A DNA stretch of 64,000 nt, from positions 124,001 through 188,000 of the forward strand of contig NZ_MODW01000005.1 in assembly GCF_001866135.1 (NCBI RefSeq), in the 5' to 3' direction. Shown here one piece after another: positions 29,004 through 37,997 of this stretch. Position 1 is the stretch's first letter. Each line of letters opens with the position of its first letter. The notes under the pieces were generated by a model that worked only from the letters and a program-made list of their open reading frames with translations, did not search any database and was not told the DNA's origin. A program made the position numbers and the translations under genes. This DNA comes from Microbacterium sp. LCT-H2. GTDB taxonomy: Bacteria > Actinomycetota > Actinomycetes > Actinomycetales > Microbacteriaceae.

Positions 29004-29021
29004 GGCGGGATCTGCGACATC
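29004..29021 (-). repeat. Left inverted repeat flanking the DUF559 gene
   Basis: Leftward GATGTCGCAGATCCCGCC; it matches the repeat at 29998-30016 except for one inserted T. Confidence 0.6.
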
Positions 29022-29871
29022 ACGCCGTGCGCGCACGATGCAGTCCCTGGGCGATGGCGCGCATGACGAGGTCCTGCACTGCAGGCCACTCGTCCATCAC
29101 CTGGTGATAGCCCAGACGGATGACGTGGAAGCCGCGCAGCTTCAGCTCCGCATCGTGACGGTTGTCCTGGTCGCGCTGGGCTCCGACGTGGGTGCCGCCG
29201 TCGATCTGCAGCACGAGTCGCTCGCCGATCAGAGCGTCCACCCGATGCCCGGCGATCCATGTCTGGAAGCGCAGCGGCAGCCGGAGCCAGCGCAGTCGCA
29301 CGCGCAGGTAGGTCTCAAGCCCCGCATCCGCGAACGGCAGCGCCTCGGCCAGGAGCCGCCGACCGCGCGGTCCCCACGGGAGGCGGAGCAGCCTTTCTCG
29401 ATCGACGAGCCCCTTGTTCAATGCCGACTCCCAGGTCGCGAGCGCCTGCTCGTACGGCTCGCAGGTGGACACCAGGCTCAGCACGTTCTCGATCGGGTCC
29501 TCCAGGACATCGGGGTGTCGCGGGACCAGAGGCCGTGCCCAGTGCACGCGGGCCTCCGACGGCTTCCCTCCCCGGCTGCCCGGGCTGGCGGCGAGGTGAA
29601 GGCGGGGTCTCTCGTCATGCACCCAGAGTCCCAGCCGTCGCGCCTGCGTCACGCACGCCAGCAGAACACCGTGCTGCGCCGCGGTCACCCGAGCCGGATC
29701 AGCATCGGGCAGCGCCACCCACCCGACCCGCACCCGGTGGATCATCCGCTCCGAGAGCGCCGTCTCGAGGTCGTACCGACTGACCCCGCGTTCCCGGAGC
29801 CGCTCGACCCGCGCGACTCCGTCGACCTCGCGCATCGCCTGCAGCAGCCGCGTTCGCCTCATCCCGTTCAT
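29020..29871 (-). CDS. AbiEi-like N-terminal domain fused to a DUF559/Vsr-like endonuclease domain
   Basis: A 283-residue protein. Residues 1-60 resemble the winged-helix AbiEi antitoxin N-domain (LLQAMREVDGVARVERLRER), and the C-terminus (about 205-275) contains IAGHRVDALIGERLVLQIDGG and LRGFHVIRLGYHQV, the core of DUF559, which is related to very-short-patch-repair endonucleases; D214 and the QIDGG aspartate are candidate metal ligands. Such fusions are frequent in Microbacteriaceae; no toxin partner is encoded next to it. It is flanked by inverted repeats at 29004-29021 and 29998-30016, the first covering its stop codon. Confidence 0.75.
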   Translation of the reverse strand: MNGMRRTRLLQAMREVDGVARVERLRERGVSRYDLETALSERMIHRVRVGWVALPDADPARVTAAQHGVLLACVTQARRLGLWVHDERPRLHLAASPGSRGGKPSEARVHWARPLVPRHPDVLEDPIENVLSLVSTCEPYEQALATWESALNKGLVDRERLLRLPWGPRGRRLLAEALPFADAGLETYLRVRLRWLRLPLRFQTWIAGHRVDALIGERLVLQIDGGTHVGAQRDQDNRHDAELKLRGFHVIRLGYHQVMDEWPAVQDLVMRAIAQGLHRARTA

Positions 29872-29997
29872 GGCCCTGATACTGCTCCCCTGCCCCTCCC
29901 TCGTTCCCAGCCTCGGCCACCTCCTCCCATTCCCTGTGCACAACTCCCCCCACTCCCCCTCCCGTGCAGCCCGAGTCCCTCCTCCGGACCCCCGCTC

Positions 29998-30016
29998 GAT
30001 GTCGCAGATTCCCGCC
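29998..30016 (+). repeat. Right inverted repeat flanking the DUF559 gene
   Basis: GATGTCGCAGATTCCCGCC, opposite in orientation to the copy at 29004-29021; CCTGCGAC follows 22 bases later. Confidence 0.6.
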
Positions 30017-30123
30017 CCGTCGGACGTTCCCGCCGAGAGCCTGCGACGCGGCGCAGATCAGCGAGCTCCCGCAGGAGCAAGGAGGAAAACTGGGGTGTCG
30101 GAGGGAGGACATAGCCTCGGAGG

Positions 30124-30765
30124 ATGCCGAAGCCCCCGACCGCACCCCGTGTGTCCGCGCCTGATCTGCCGCCCGTGCTGGAGCCCCGTGAAGCCGCGCG
30201 CCGCGCCGATCTCCTCGCCGCCGCCCTGGAGCTCACCGGCACCGTCGACCTCGCATACGCCACGCTCGAGCAGTGCGCGGTGCAGGCGGACGCCGAGAGC
30301 GTCGACCTCACCGGGGCCACGCTCCTCGACGTCGATCTTCCGGAACCGCGCATCGCGGCGCTCCGGCTGCGGAACGCGAGCATCCGTCGGCTCCGGATCA
30401 CGGGAGGGCGCATCGGGACCCTCGACCTCAGCGACGCCCGCGTGGCGGAACTCGAGCTGCGCGACGTGCGCATCGACTATCTGAACCTGGGCGCCGCCCG
30501 CGCCGAAGACCTCGACATCGCGGCCTGCGCGATCCGCACGATCGACATCCCGCAGGCCGAGCTCACGCGCGTCCGGTTCCAGGCCACGCGCAGCGACGAG
30601 GTCGACCCCCGGGGCCTACGCGCGAAGGATGTGGACCTCCGCGGCCTCGACGTGCTGTCCTACCTCGACGTCCAGAGCCTCCGCGGCACCACGCTCTCGT
30701 CGGTTCAGGTGCAGCAGCTCGCCCCGGTGATGGCGGCGGGACTGGGGATCATCGTCACGGACTGA
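30124..30765 (+). CDS. Pentapeptide-repeat-like protein
   Basis: A 213-residue protein whose residues about 55-165 show a five-residue periodicity of hydrophobic and Asp/Arg positions (LTGAT, LLDVD, LRLRN, LDLSD, LELRD, LNLGA, LDIAA), the mark of a right-handed quadrilateral beta-helix. Some relatives mimic DNA and bind gyrase, but most have no known role. TAGCCT lies six bases before the ATG, indicating a leaderless transcript, although the same six bases also read CGGAGG. The final 11 bases overlap the convergent ABC ATPase gene. Confidence 0.75.
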   Translation: MPKPPTAPRVSAPDLPPVLEPREAARRADLLAAALELTGTVDLAYATLEQCAVQADAESVDLTGATLLDVDLPEPRIAALRLRNASIRRLRITGGRIGTLDLSDARVAELELRDVRIDYLNLGAARAEDLDIAACAIRTIDIPQAELTRVRFQATRSDEVDPRGLRAKDVDLRGLDVLSYLDVQSLRGTTLSSVQVQQLAPVMAAGLGIIVTD

Positions 30766-32263
30766 CGGGGCCGCTCGCCGCGAGCAGCTCCCGGGTGAAC
30801 GGGTGCTGCGGGGCGGCGAACACCGCCGCCGTGGGCCCCTGCTCCACGATCCGGCCGTCCTGCATGACCAGGACGTCGTCCGCGACGGCGCCGACGACGT
30901 CGAGATCGTGGGAGACGAAGACCATCGTCAGCCGCCGTTCCTCCTGCACCCGCGCCAGGAGCCGGAGCACCCGCTCCCGCACCGACGGGTCGAGAGCGGA
31001 GACGGGCTCGTCCAGCACCAGCACGTCCGGGCCCGCCGCGAGGGCGCGGGCCAGGGCCGCCCGCTGCCGCTGTCCGCCCGACAGCGCCGCCGGTCGTCGC
31101 ACCACGACGCTCTCGTCGAGGCCGACCTCCGCGAGCAGCGCCGCGACCCGCATCCGACGGGCACCGCGCGGCACTCCCCCCGCCTCCAGCGCCTCCTCCA
31201 GGGACCGCCCGACCGTCCACCGCGGGTCGAAGGCGCCGAGCGGGTTCTGGTGCACGAGCTGCACCCGCGGTGCCCCGGTCCACCGCAGCGCCCCGGTGTC
31301 CGGCGTCTCCACGCCCACCAGCATCCGGGCGAGGGTCGTCTTGCCCGATCCGGATTCGCCGACGATGCCGAGCGTCCGACCGGCGGTCACCGTGAACGAC
31401 GCGTCGACGACCGCGGGCACCCCGCCGAAAGCCTTGGACACCTTCTCCGCGACGACCACGGCCTCCGAGGACGCCGCACGCTCCTCCCGCGGCTCGTGCA
31501 TCGTCGCCGCGAGGAGCTGCTGCGTGTACGGGTGCCGGGGGGCGGCGAGCACCTCCGCGACCGGGCCGGACTCCACGATCCGGCCGTCCTTCATCACGAG
31601 CACGCGATCCGCCACCCGCCGCACCGCCGCGAAGTCATGACTGATGAACACCACGGCGGTGCCGTCGTCGGCGATCTCCCGCAGCAGCACGAGGATCCGG
31701 GCCTGCACGGTCGCATCCAGGGCCGTGGTGGGCTCATCCGCGACGAGTACCGCGGGGTTCCCGGCCAGCGCCGAGGCGATGAGCGCGCGCTGCCGCAACC
31801 CTCCGGAGAGCTCCTGCGGACGCTGCCGTGCGCGGCGGTCGGGGTCGGGCATCCACACCCGTCCGAGAATCTCCCGCACCCGCGCGGCGAGGGCCGCCCG
31901 ACCGCGCACGAGGCGGTGCAGCCGCAGCGGCTCGGCGATCTCATCCGCGATCCGCCGCAGCGGGTCCAGGGAGACGAGGGCGTCCTGCGACACGAGGCCG
32001 ATCCCGGTGCCCCGGAGCCGCCGCCAACCGCGCTCGGTCAGGGCGGCGGCATCCACCCCATCGATGCGGAGCCGGTCGACGGCGACGTCGGCCGCGGGCG
32101 GCGTGAGGCCGAGCAGAGCGCGGGCCGAGAGCGACTTCCCCGCCCCCGACTCCCCCACGATCGCCACGCACTCGCCGGCCTCCACCGCGAACGACACGCC
32201 CTCCACGACGGGAGTCCCCGCGAAGCCGATCCGCAGCCCCTCGACCTCCAGCGCCGCACTCAT
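30755..32263 (-). CDS. Peptide ABC transporter, fused double ATPase (DppD-DppF type)
   Basis: A 502-residue protein with two complete ATPase domains: Walker A GESGAGKS (about 36-43) with signature LSGGLRQR, and Walker A GESGSGKT (about 300-307) with LSGGQRQR. It powers a Dpp/Opp-type importer together with the permeases encoded just upstream, with which it overlaps by four bases. Fusion of the two nucleotide-binding subunits into one chain is frequent in Actinobacteria. It is the last gene of the leftward set. Confidence 0.93.
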   Translation of the reverse strand: MSAALEVEGLRIGFAGTPVVEGVSFAVEAGECVAIVGESGAGKSLSARALLGLTPPAADVAVDRLRIDGVDAAALTERGWRRLRGTGIGLVSQDALVSLDPLRRIADEIAEPLRLHRLVRGRAALAARVREILGRVWMPDPDRRARQRPQELSGGLRQRALIASALAGNPAVLVADEPTTALDATVQARILVLLREIADDGTAVVFISHDFAAVRRVADRVLVMKDGRIVESGPVAEVLAAPRHPYTQQLLAATMHEPREERAASSEAVVVAEKVSKAFGGVPAVVDASFTVTAGRTLGIVGESGSGKTTLARMLVGVETPDTGALRWTGAPRVQLVHQNPLGAFDPRWTVGRSLEEALEAGGVPRGARRMRVAALLAEVGLDESVVVRRPAALSGGQRQRAALARALAAGPDVLVLDEPVSALDPSVRERVLRLLARVQEERRLTMVFVSHDLDVVGAVADDVLVMQDGRIVEQGPTAAVFAAPQHPFTRELLAASGPVSP

Positions 32264-33072
32264 GCGTCCCTCCCGTCTGCCCGAGCCCGGAGGATCCGTC
32301 CGATCACCGTCGCGCACACCACCGTCAGCGTGATCGCCAGACCGGGGAAGACCGACACCCACCACGCCTGCCCGAGCACGTTGCGACCGCCGGCGAGCAT
32401 GAGGCCCCACTCCGGCGTCGGCTCGGACGGCCCGAGGCCCAGGAAGCTCAGCCCGGCCGCGGCGAGGATGCTCGACCCGATACCGATGGTCGCCAGCACG
32501 CTCAGCGATCCCAGCACTCCCGGGATGACGTGCCGGCGGAACGCCCGCAGCGGAGGCACGCCGAGGATGCGGGCGGCCTCGACGTGCTCCGCCACCCGCA
32601 GCGTCCGGGTCTGCACGCGGGCGAGCCGCACGTACACGGGTGCCGCGGCCAGCGTCACCGCGATGGCGATGTTCACCGGTCCCGGTCCCAGCACGGCCAC
32701 CACGACGAGCGCCACCAGGAACTCCGGGAACGCCATGAGCACGTCGTTGATGCGCATGAGGGTGACGTCCACGCCCCGCGGCGACATGCCGGCGAGCGCG
32801 CCCACGAGCAGGCCGGCGGCGAGGGCGATGGCGGTGGCGAGAAGTCCGATCCCGACCGAGCGCCCCGCGCCGAACACCACGCGGGAGTAGACATCGCGGC
32901 CGCTCTGATCGGTGCCGAAGAGGTGCTCGGCACTCGGCGGCAGCAGAGCGGCCCGCACCTCGGTCTGCAGCGGATCGTGCGTGGCGAGCAGTCCCGGCCA
33001 GAGGGCGGCGATGGCGACCACGACCAGCACGACCGCGGCGGAGCTCAACAGGAGTCGCTCCCCCCGACTCAT
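32260..33072 (-). CDS. Peptide ABC transporter permease (DppC type)
   Basis: A 270-residue permease with about six membrane helices. It has the DppC extracellular loop motif LFGTDQSGRDVYSR (about 50-63) and the EAA coupling loop AARILGVPPLRAF (about 170-182). It forms the membrane channel with the DppB-type protein; the ATG overlaps that gene's stop by four bases. Confidence 0.92.
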   Translation of the reverse strand: MSRGERLLLSSAAVVLVVVAIAALWPGLLATHDPLQTEVRAALLPPSAEHLFGTDQSGRDVYSRVVFGAGRSVGIGLLATAIALAAGLLVGALAGMSPRGVDVTLMRINDVLMAFPEFLVALVVVAVLGPGPVNIAIAVTLAAAPVYVRLARVQTRTLRVAEHVEAARILGVPPLRAFRRHVIPGVLGSLSVLATIGIGSSILAAAGLSFLGLGPSEPTPEWGLMLAGGRNVLGQAWWVSVFPGLAITLTVVCATVIGRILRARADGRDA

Positions 33073-34016
33073 CGGACGGCTCCCGGTCGGGAGGAGGCGG
33101 CGACGCGGGGGTCGATCAGCGGATGCACGAGCTCCACCACCACGTTGATGACGACGAACACGAGAGCGCTCAGCAGGATGATCCCGGTGAGGACGGGGAG
33201 ATCCCGGTCGTTGATGGCGGCGAGGGTGACCCGCCCCACGCCGGGCCGGGCGAACACCGTCTCTACGAGGACCGCGCCCCCGAGCACCGAGCCGGTGAGA
33301 TAGGCCGCGAGGGTGACCGCCGACGCGGCGCCGTGCCGCACCCCGTGCCGCAGCGTGAACCAGGTCGGCCCGGCGCCACGGGCACGGACCGTCTCCGCGA
33401 ACGGCATCCGCTCCGCCTGCATCAACCCGTCGCGCAGCACCTGGCTGAGCAGCGCCGCCACCGGGAGGGCGAGCGTGATCGCCGGCAGGACGATGGTCAC
33501 CGGATTGCGGGTGCCAGAGACGGGGAACCAGCCGAGACCGAACGCGAAGACGCTGAGCAGCAGCAGCCCGATCCAGAACACCGGTGAGGAGAGCACCACG
33601 AGCTCGACGCCGGCGGCCACCGTGCGCCCGACACGGCCCCGCACGAAGACGGCGACCGCGAGGGCGAGGACGACGGCGATCCCCAGCGCCAGCGCCGAGA
33701 GCTGCACGGTCGCGCCGAGCTGTCGTCCGATGACCTCGGTCACGGGCAGCCGCAGCTGGTACGACTCGCCGAGGTCGCCGCGGGCGAGCTGCCCGATGAA
33801 GCCGACGTACTGCTCCAGCGGCGGGCGGTCGAGACCGAGATCGGCGCGGATGCCGTCCTTGACCGCCTCGCTCACCTGCGCCTGCGGGCCCAGCATCACC
33901 GAGACCGGGTCGCCGGGGATCACCCGGAAGGCCAGGAACGCGACCGTCGCGGCGCCCCACAGCACGATGACCACCGAGGCGAGGAGCCCGAGGGCGCGGC
34001 CGAGCGCCGCCGTCAC
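33069..34016 (-). CDS. Peptide ABC transporter permease (DppB type)
   Basis: A 315-residue permease with an N-terminal helix followed by FRVIPGDPV (about 30-38), a DppB hallmark, and the EAA loop TVRARGAGPTWF (about 209-220). The start is GTG at 34014-34016, 46 bases after the binding-protein gene. It pairs with the DppC-type subunit downstream. Confidence 0.92.
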   Translation of the reverse strand: MTAALGRALGLLASVVIVLWGAATVAFLAFRVIPGDPVSVMLGPQAQVSEAVKDGIRADLGLDRPPLEQYVGFIGQLARGDLGESYQLRLPVTEVIGRQLGATVQLSALALGIAVVLALAVAVFVRGRVGRTVAAGVELVVLSSPVFWIGLLLLSVFAFGLGWFPVSGTRNPVTIVLPAITLALPVAALLSQVLRDGLMQAERMPFAETVRARGAGPTWFTLRHGVRHGAASAVTLAAYLTGSVLGGAVLVETVFARPGVGRVTLAAINDRDLPVLTGIILLSALVFVVINVVVELVHPLIDPRVAASSRPGAVR

Positions 34017-34062
34017 GGTTCGATCACCCCGCCCGCTCCCTCGATACGACGGCCGCCGGATG

Positions 34063-35676
34063 TCAGCCGAGGCTCACATCGTAGAAGAGCGGCCGCCCGT
34101 AGAGGTCGTAGTCCAGACCCTGCACGCGCTCGCCGACCGCCGTGATCGCCGAGGGGCTGTAGAGCGGGACGATCGCGGTGTACTCCGCGTTCCACTCCTG
34201 CAGCTGCGTGTAGAGCTCGTTGCGGGCGTCCTGATCACTCGACGCGACGGCCTCTTCCAGGAGCGCGTCGATCTCCGGATCGCTCACCTGCGAGGCGTTC
34301 TGGAAGCCGTCGGTGTGCAGGTGCGCGCGGAGGAAGTCGGCGTCCACGCCGGAGAAGCCCCAGTCAGTGAGGTCGAACGTCTTGGGCTCGTACTGGGCGT
34401 TGTAGGCACCGGGCTCCAGTTCCTCGCGCTGCACCTCGAAGCCGATGGCCTTGAGGTCAGACTGGATCGCGTTGGCCAGCGCCGCGCGGTCGTCGGGGAC
34501 CGGGGTCCAGGCGATCCACCGCACGGACAGGCGCTCGCCGTCCTTCATGCGGATGCCGTCGGCGTCGCGCTCCGTCCACCCGGCCTCGTCGAGCAGGGCG
34601 TTCGCGGCGTCCTGATCGAACGGCCAGGAGTCCTCCAGCGACGCGTCATAGCCCGGGGTCGTGCTGCCGAGGACGCTCCATGCCCGCGGGAACTGTCCGA
34701 AGTAGATCTCCTCGACCGCCGCGTCGACGTCGATGCCGCGGGCGAACGCCTGCCGCACCTTCTCGTCGGCGAAGACGCCGTACTTCTCGTTCAGGTAGAG
34801 CGAGTACGGCAGTCCGGGGTACTCCACCGAGTCGACCGTGACGCCGGCGTCGTCCAGACCGGCGACCTGGTTCGGCGGGATGTTGCTGGCGAGGTCGGCT
34901 TCGCCGCTCTCGATCACTCCGGTACGCACCGACGCCTCCGGCTGGATCTGCACGCGCAGCGTCTCGAACGCCGGCGCCTTCGTCTCGTGCGGACCCCAGG
35001 CGTAGTCGTCGTTGCGCGTGTAGACGATCTCCTGGTCGGCGGTGTACTCGGTGAGCACGAAGGGTCCGGTGCCGACCGTGACGTCGGGGCCGCCCGCCTT
35101 GAGCTTGTCGGCCGACTCGGCCAGCACGGCCGGTGAGTAGAAGCCGAGCTGCGGGGTGCTGGCCGCCTGCAGGAACGGCGCATACGGCTGCGTGAACGAG
35201 ACCTTCACCGTGTGGTCGTCGACGACCTCGGTTCCGGCGTAGAAGTCCGCGCCGAGCATGCTCGCCGCCTGGGCCGAGGCGGTCTCCGGGTCGACGATCC
35301 GGTCGAAGTTCGCCTTCACGGCCTCCGCGTCGAACGGCTCGCCGTCGGTGAAGGTCACGTCGTCGCGCAGCGTGAAGGTGTACTCCGTGCTGTCCGGCGA
35401 GACGTCCCAGCTCTTCGCGAGCCACGGGCTGAACGTGCCGTCGTCCTCCTGGAAGACCAGGGAGTCGAGCACCGCGCGCTGCACCATGCCGGAGACGTCG
35501 AGCTGGCTCACCTGCGGGTCCATGTGCCCTGCGGACAGGTTCGCGCCCTCGATCGACCACACGAGCTCACCGCCGTCGTTCTCCGTGGACGGGCCGGCGC
35601 ACGCGCTCAGCACCAGGGCGGTGGCGGCGGCGAGGGCGGCGAAGGGCAGGAGGCGACGCACAGGGGTGGCGGGCAT
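34063..35676 (-). CDS. Peptide-binding lipoprotein of an ABC transporter (SBP family 5)
   Basis: A 537-residue extracytoplasmic solute-binding protein with a textbook lipoprotein signal: hydrophobic core then LSAC (23-26). The mature protein has family-5 features such as YTFTLRDDVTFTDGEPFDAE (about 95-114). A family-5 protein of this size binds oligopeptides or similar amides. The gene has a GAGGAA ribosome binding site and a TAGGAT -10 box at 35713-35718, so the transporter genes may be transcribed independently of the catabolic genes upstream. Confidence 0.93.
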   Translation of the reverse strand: MPATPVRRLLPFAALAAATALVLSACAGPSTENDGGELVWSIEGANLSAGHMDPQVSQLDVSGMVQRAVLDSLVFQEDDGTFSPWLAKSWDVSPDSTEYTFTLRDDVTFTDGEPFDAEAVKANFDRIVDPETASAQAASMLGADFYAGTEVVDDHTVKVSFTQPYAPFLQAASTPQLGFYSPAVLAESADKLKAGGPDVTVGTGPFVLTEYTADQEIVYTRNDDYAWGPHETKAPAFETLRVQIQPEASVRTGVIESGEADLASNIPPNQVAGLDDAGVTVDSVEYPGLPYSLYLNEKYGVFADEKVRQAFARGIDVDAAVEEIYFGQFPRAWSVLGSTTPGYDASLEDSWPFDQDAANALLDEAGWTERDADGIRMKDGERLSVRWIAWTPVPDDRAALANAIQSDLKAIGFEVQREELEPGAYNAQYEPKTFDLTDWGFSGVDADFLRAHLHTDGFQNASQVSDPEIDALLEEAVASSDQDARNELYTQLQEWNAEYTAIVPLYSPSAITAVGERVQGLDYDLYGRPLFYDVSLG

Positions 35677-35712
35677 GAGGATTCCTCAGAACGGACGGGT
35701 CGGGATGTCTCC

Positions 35713-35718
35713 ATCCTA
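35713..35718 (-). promoter_or_regulatory. Possible promoter of the leftward ABC transporter
   Basis: TAGGAT -10 about 38 bases before the binding-protein start; the -35 region is weak. Confidence 0.4.
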
Positions 35719-35760
35719 GGGCGGTTTTTTGGACCCGGTCGATCTGTGTCCGACCCGGGA

Positions 35761-37287
35761 TCAGGGCGACGGCAGGATGATCCGGTGTCGCTCCGCGGCC
35801 CCGACCCCTTCCCCCTCAACACGCATCTGTCCTGGCGCGACGACCGCCGCGCTCACCCCCTGCACGCGAGGCTCCGGCAGCCCGACCAGCCGCACGTCGA
35901 CGAGGAGGTCGCCGCGGTTCCCCGCGATCCGCCAGCGCAACTCGGCCTCCGTCGCCGCGGCCACCACACGGTTGGGGAACGGGTCCTGGTCCGCGCGGAA
36001 TCCGCCGATCTCCTGGACCTGTGCCGCCAGCCGGGCATCGCGGACGCCGGCCGGGATGTCATCGAGCACATGGTCGGCGAGGAACGGGTACGTGGCGGCG
36101 GGCCGTCCCGAGCGGATCGCGGCGTCGAGAGCCTGCGCGGCGGCGACCGTCTCCGCCCACGGGTGCAGGATCGCGGAGGGGGCGTCCGTCCGTTCGAGCA
36201 GCTGCTGGAGCGCGGCGCCTGCGATCCGCCGGGCGCCGAACTCGTCGGAGTTCCCGAAGGCGACGACGCCGATGCCGCTGGCCGCGTGCCAGCGCATGTG
36301 CGCCGAGAATCCGGGAAGACCGCCGGAGTGCTGCACGATCCGCCCGAACCGCCGGTCGTCCTCGACGAAGAGGCCGTAGCTGTAGCCGGCCCCCGCGAGG
36401 TCGCGCCCGTCGAACATCGCCGACGGCACCGGGATGGGGGTGCGGGCCTGCTGCAGCTCCCGTCGCGACGCCGGAGCCAGCACGGCGGGCGCCAGCGGGT
36501 CGTCGGTGAAGGCCGAGCCGAGGAACCACATCCAACTCGCGATGTCGTCGACGGTGCTGAACATGCTGCCGATGCAGCCGAGCGCGCCGGACCCCACGAA
36601 CGGCTCGGGGCGGAACGTGGTGCCGTCGTCGAACGTCCGGAAACCGCCGGCCAGCGTCTCCGGCGCGTAGCCGTCCGACACGTGCGCGGTCCGGCGCAGC
36701 CCGAGGGGCTCGAGCAGGGTCTCCCGGATCACGTCCTCCACGGCCCGGTCCGTCACCGCTTCCACGACGCGGCCGAGCAGCGACTGGCCGAGGTTGGAGT
36801 ACTGGTAGACGGTTCCCGGCGCGGCCGCGAGGCGCACCCCACCTGCGAACACGGCGGCGATCTCCGCACGGGAGGCGCCGAGATGCCGGTCCACCCAGGC
36901 GTTGTCCTCCCCCAGACCGGACCGGTTGGAGAGCAGCAGGTCGCCGGTGACCTCGACGTCCGCACCCCGATGCCGCAGCCGGGCTTCCGGCAGATAGGTG
37001 CGGATCGGCGCGTGGAGGTCGAGCAGGCCGCGGTCTCGAAGGGAGAGCACGGTGGCGGCCAGGAAGCTCTTGGACATCGAGGCGATGCGGAAGACGGTGT
37101 CCCGCGTCGTCGGGGCCTCATCGGCGCGTGGATGGCCGTGGGTGAGCACTGCGCGGATGCTTCCCCGTTCGGCCACCGCGGAGATGGCGGCCGGAGCGGC
37201 ATGACGCGCGCGCTCGTCCAGGCCGTGGCGGAGGGCCTCCGCGGCGGACTCGGCGGTGACGAGGAGATCCGCATCCTGCCCGGTCAT
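35761..37287 (-). CDS. Serine hydrolase of the beta-lactamase/PBP4* family
   Basis: A 508-residue class C beta-lactamase-fold enzyme. The nucleophile motif S70-M-S-K73 and the YQYSN (YxN) motif near 157-160 are present, with an HSGG near 320 corresponding to the third active-site box. Family members include D-aminopeptidases, esterases and D,D-peptidases. There is no signal peptide, so it should act in the cytoplasm. A C-terminal beta-rich extension of about 130 residues is similar to the antiparallel barrel domains of DAP/Pab87-type enzymes. The start overlaps the amidotransferase gene by four bases, so it acts within the peptide-catabolic set. Confidence 0.85.
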   Translation of the reverse strand: MTGQDADLLVTAESAAEALRHGLDERARHAAPAAISAVAERGSIRAVLTHGHPRADEAPTTRDTVFRIASMSKSFLAATVLSLRDRGLLDLHAPIRTYLPEARLRHRGADVEVTGDLLLSNRSGLGEDNAWVDRHLGASRAEIAAVFAGGVRLAAAPGTVYQYSNLGQSLLGRVVEAVTDRAVEDVIRETLLEPLGLRRTAHVSDGYAPETLAGGFRTFDDGTTFRPEPFVGSGALGCIGSMFSTVDDIASWMWFLGSAFTDDPLAPAVLAPASRRELQQARTPIPVPSAMFDGRDLAGAGYSYGLFVEDDRRFGRIVQHSGGLPGFSAHMRWHAASGIGVVAFGNSDEFGARRIAGAALQQLLERTDAPSAILHPWAETVAAAQALDAAIRSGRPAATYPFLADHVLDDIPAGVRDARLAAQVQEIGGFRADQDPFPNRVVAAATEAELRWRIAGNRGDLLVDVRLVGLPEPRVQGVSAAVVAPGQMRVEGEGVGAAERHRIILPSP

Positions 37288-37997
37288 ACGGGGACCCCGG
37301 CGCGCACCTCGTCGGCGAAGGCCTCGATGAGCGCGCGGCTGGCCGCGGTGTTGTGGTCGTGCACGCGCTCGGCGGCGGCGATGAGGGCGGGAAGAGAACG
37401 CCCCTCGCCCCGCAGCGCGGCATCATCCCAGCGCGCGAGGTCGGCGGCGGAGGCCTCCGGATGGAACTGCACCCCGCGCACTCGCGCCCCCAGCCGGAAG
37501 GCCTGGTTCTCGACAGCGGCGCTCGTCGCCAGCAGCACCGCCGCGGATGGCAGCCGCGTGATCATGTCCTGATGGTTCTCGATCATCGGAGCCTCATCGC
37601 CGAGGGCCGCGAACAGGGCGTCGGCACGTCCTGCCGCGGTGGGGCGGATGGGGGTCGCGCCGCGTTCGATGGGTCCGGTCTTCTCGGCGACCTCGCCGCC
37701 GGCCACGTGGGCGAGCAGCTGACCGCCCAGGCAGATGCCGAGGGTGGGGAGGTCACGGTCGATGGCCTCCGCGGCGAGCGCCCGCTCGGCCGCGAGCCAC
37801 GGCGCGCGATCATCGTCGTCCGGCATGAGCCCGCCGCCCAGCATGACGAGTCCAGCGTAGCCGTCCAGAGAGGTCGGCAGCGACTGCTCGGCTCCCACGA
37901 TCTCGTCGACAGCGATCGCCTTCTCCCGCAGCCAGGTGCCGAGGCGGCGCGGGCCGGAGCTCGCGGAGTTCACGATCACGAGGACGCGCGGGGTCAC
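37284..37997 (-). CDS. Class I glutamine amidotransferase-like protein
   Basis: A 237-residue stand-alone GATase1 domain with the nucleophile Cys89 in GICLGGQLL and the His179-Pro-Glu181 pair in QFHPEAS, so the catalytic triad is complete. Stand-alone members include GMP-synthase-like and gamma-glutamyl-hydrolysing enzymes. Placed between a dipeptidase and a serine hydrolase with four-base overlaps on both sides, it more likely hydrolyses a gamma-glutamyl or amidated peptide than serves a biosynthetic synthetase (inference). Confidence 0.85.
   Translation of the reverse strand: MTPRVLVIVNSASSGPRRLGTWLREKAIAVDEIVGAEQSLPTSLDGYAGLVMLGGGLMPDDDDRAPWLAAERALAAEAIDRDLPTLGICLGGQLLAHVAGGEVAEKTGPIERGATPIRPTAAGRADALFAALGDEAPMIENHQDMITRLPSAAVLLATSAAVENQAFRLGARVRGVQFHPEASAADLARWDDAALRGEGRSLPALIAAAERVHDHNTAASRALIEAFADEVRAGVPV

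Noticed and set aside
25386..29066. 1226-codon open frame antisense to ileS
   Set aside because: Complement of ileS and its T-box; no recognisable domain.
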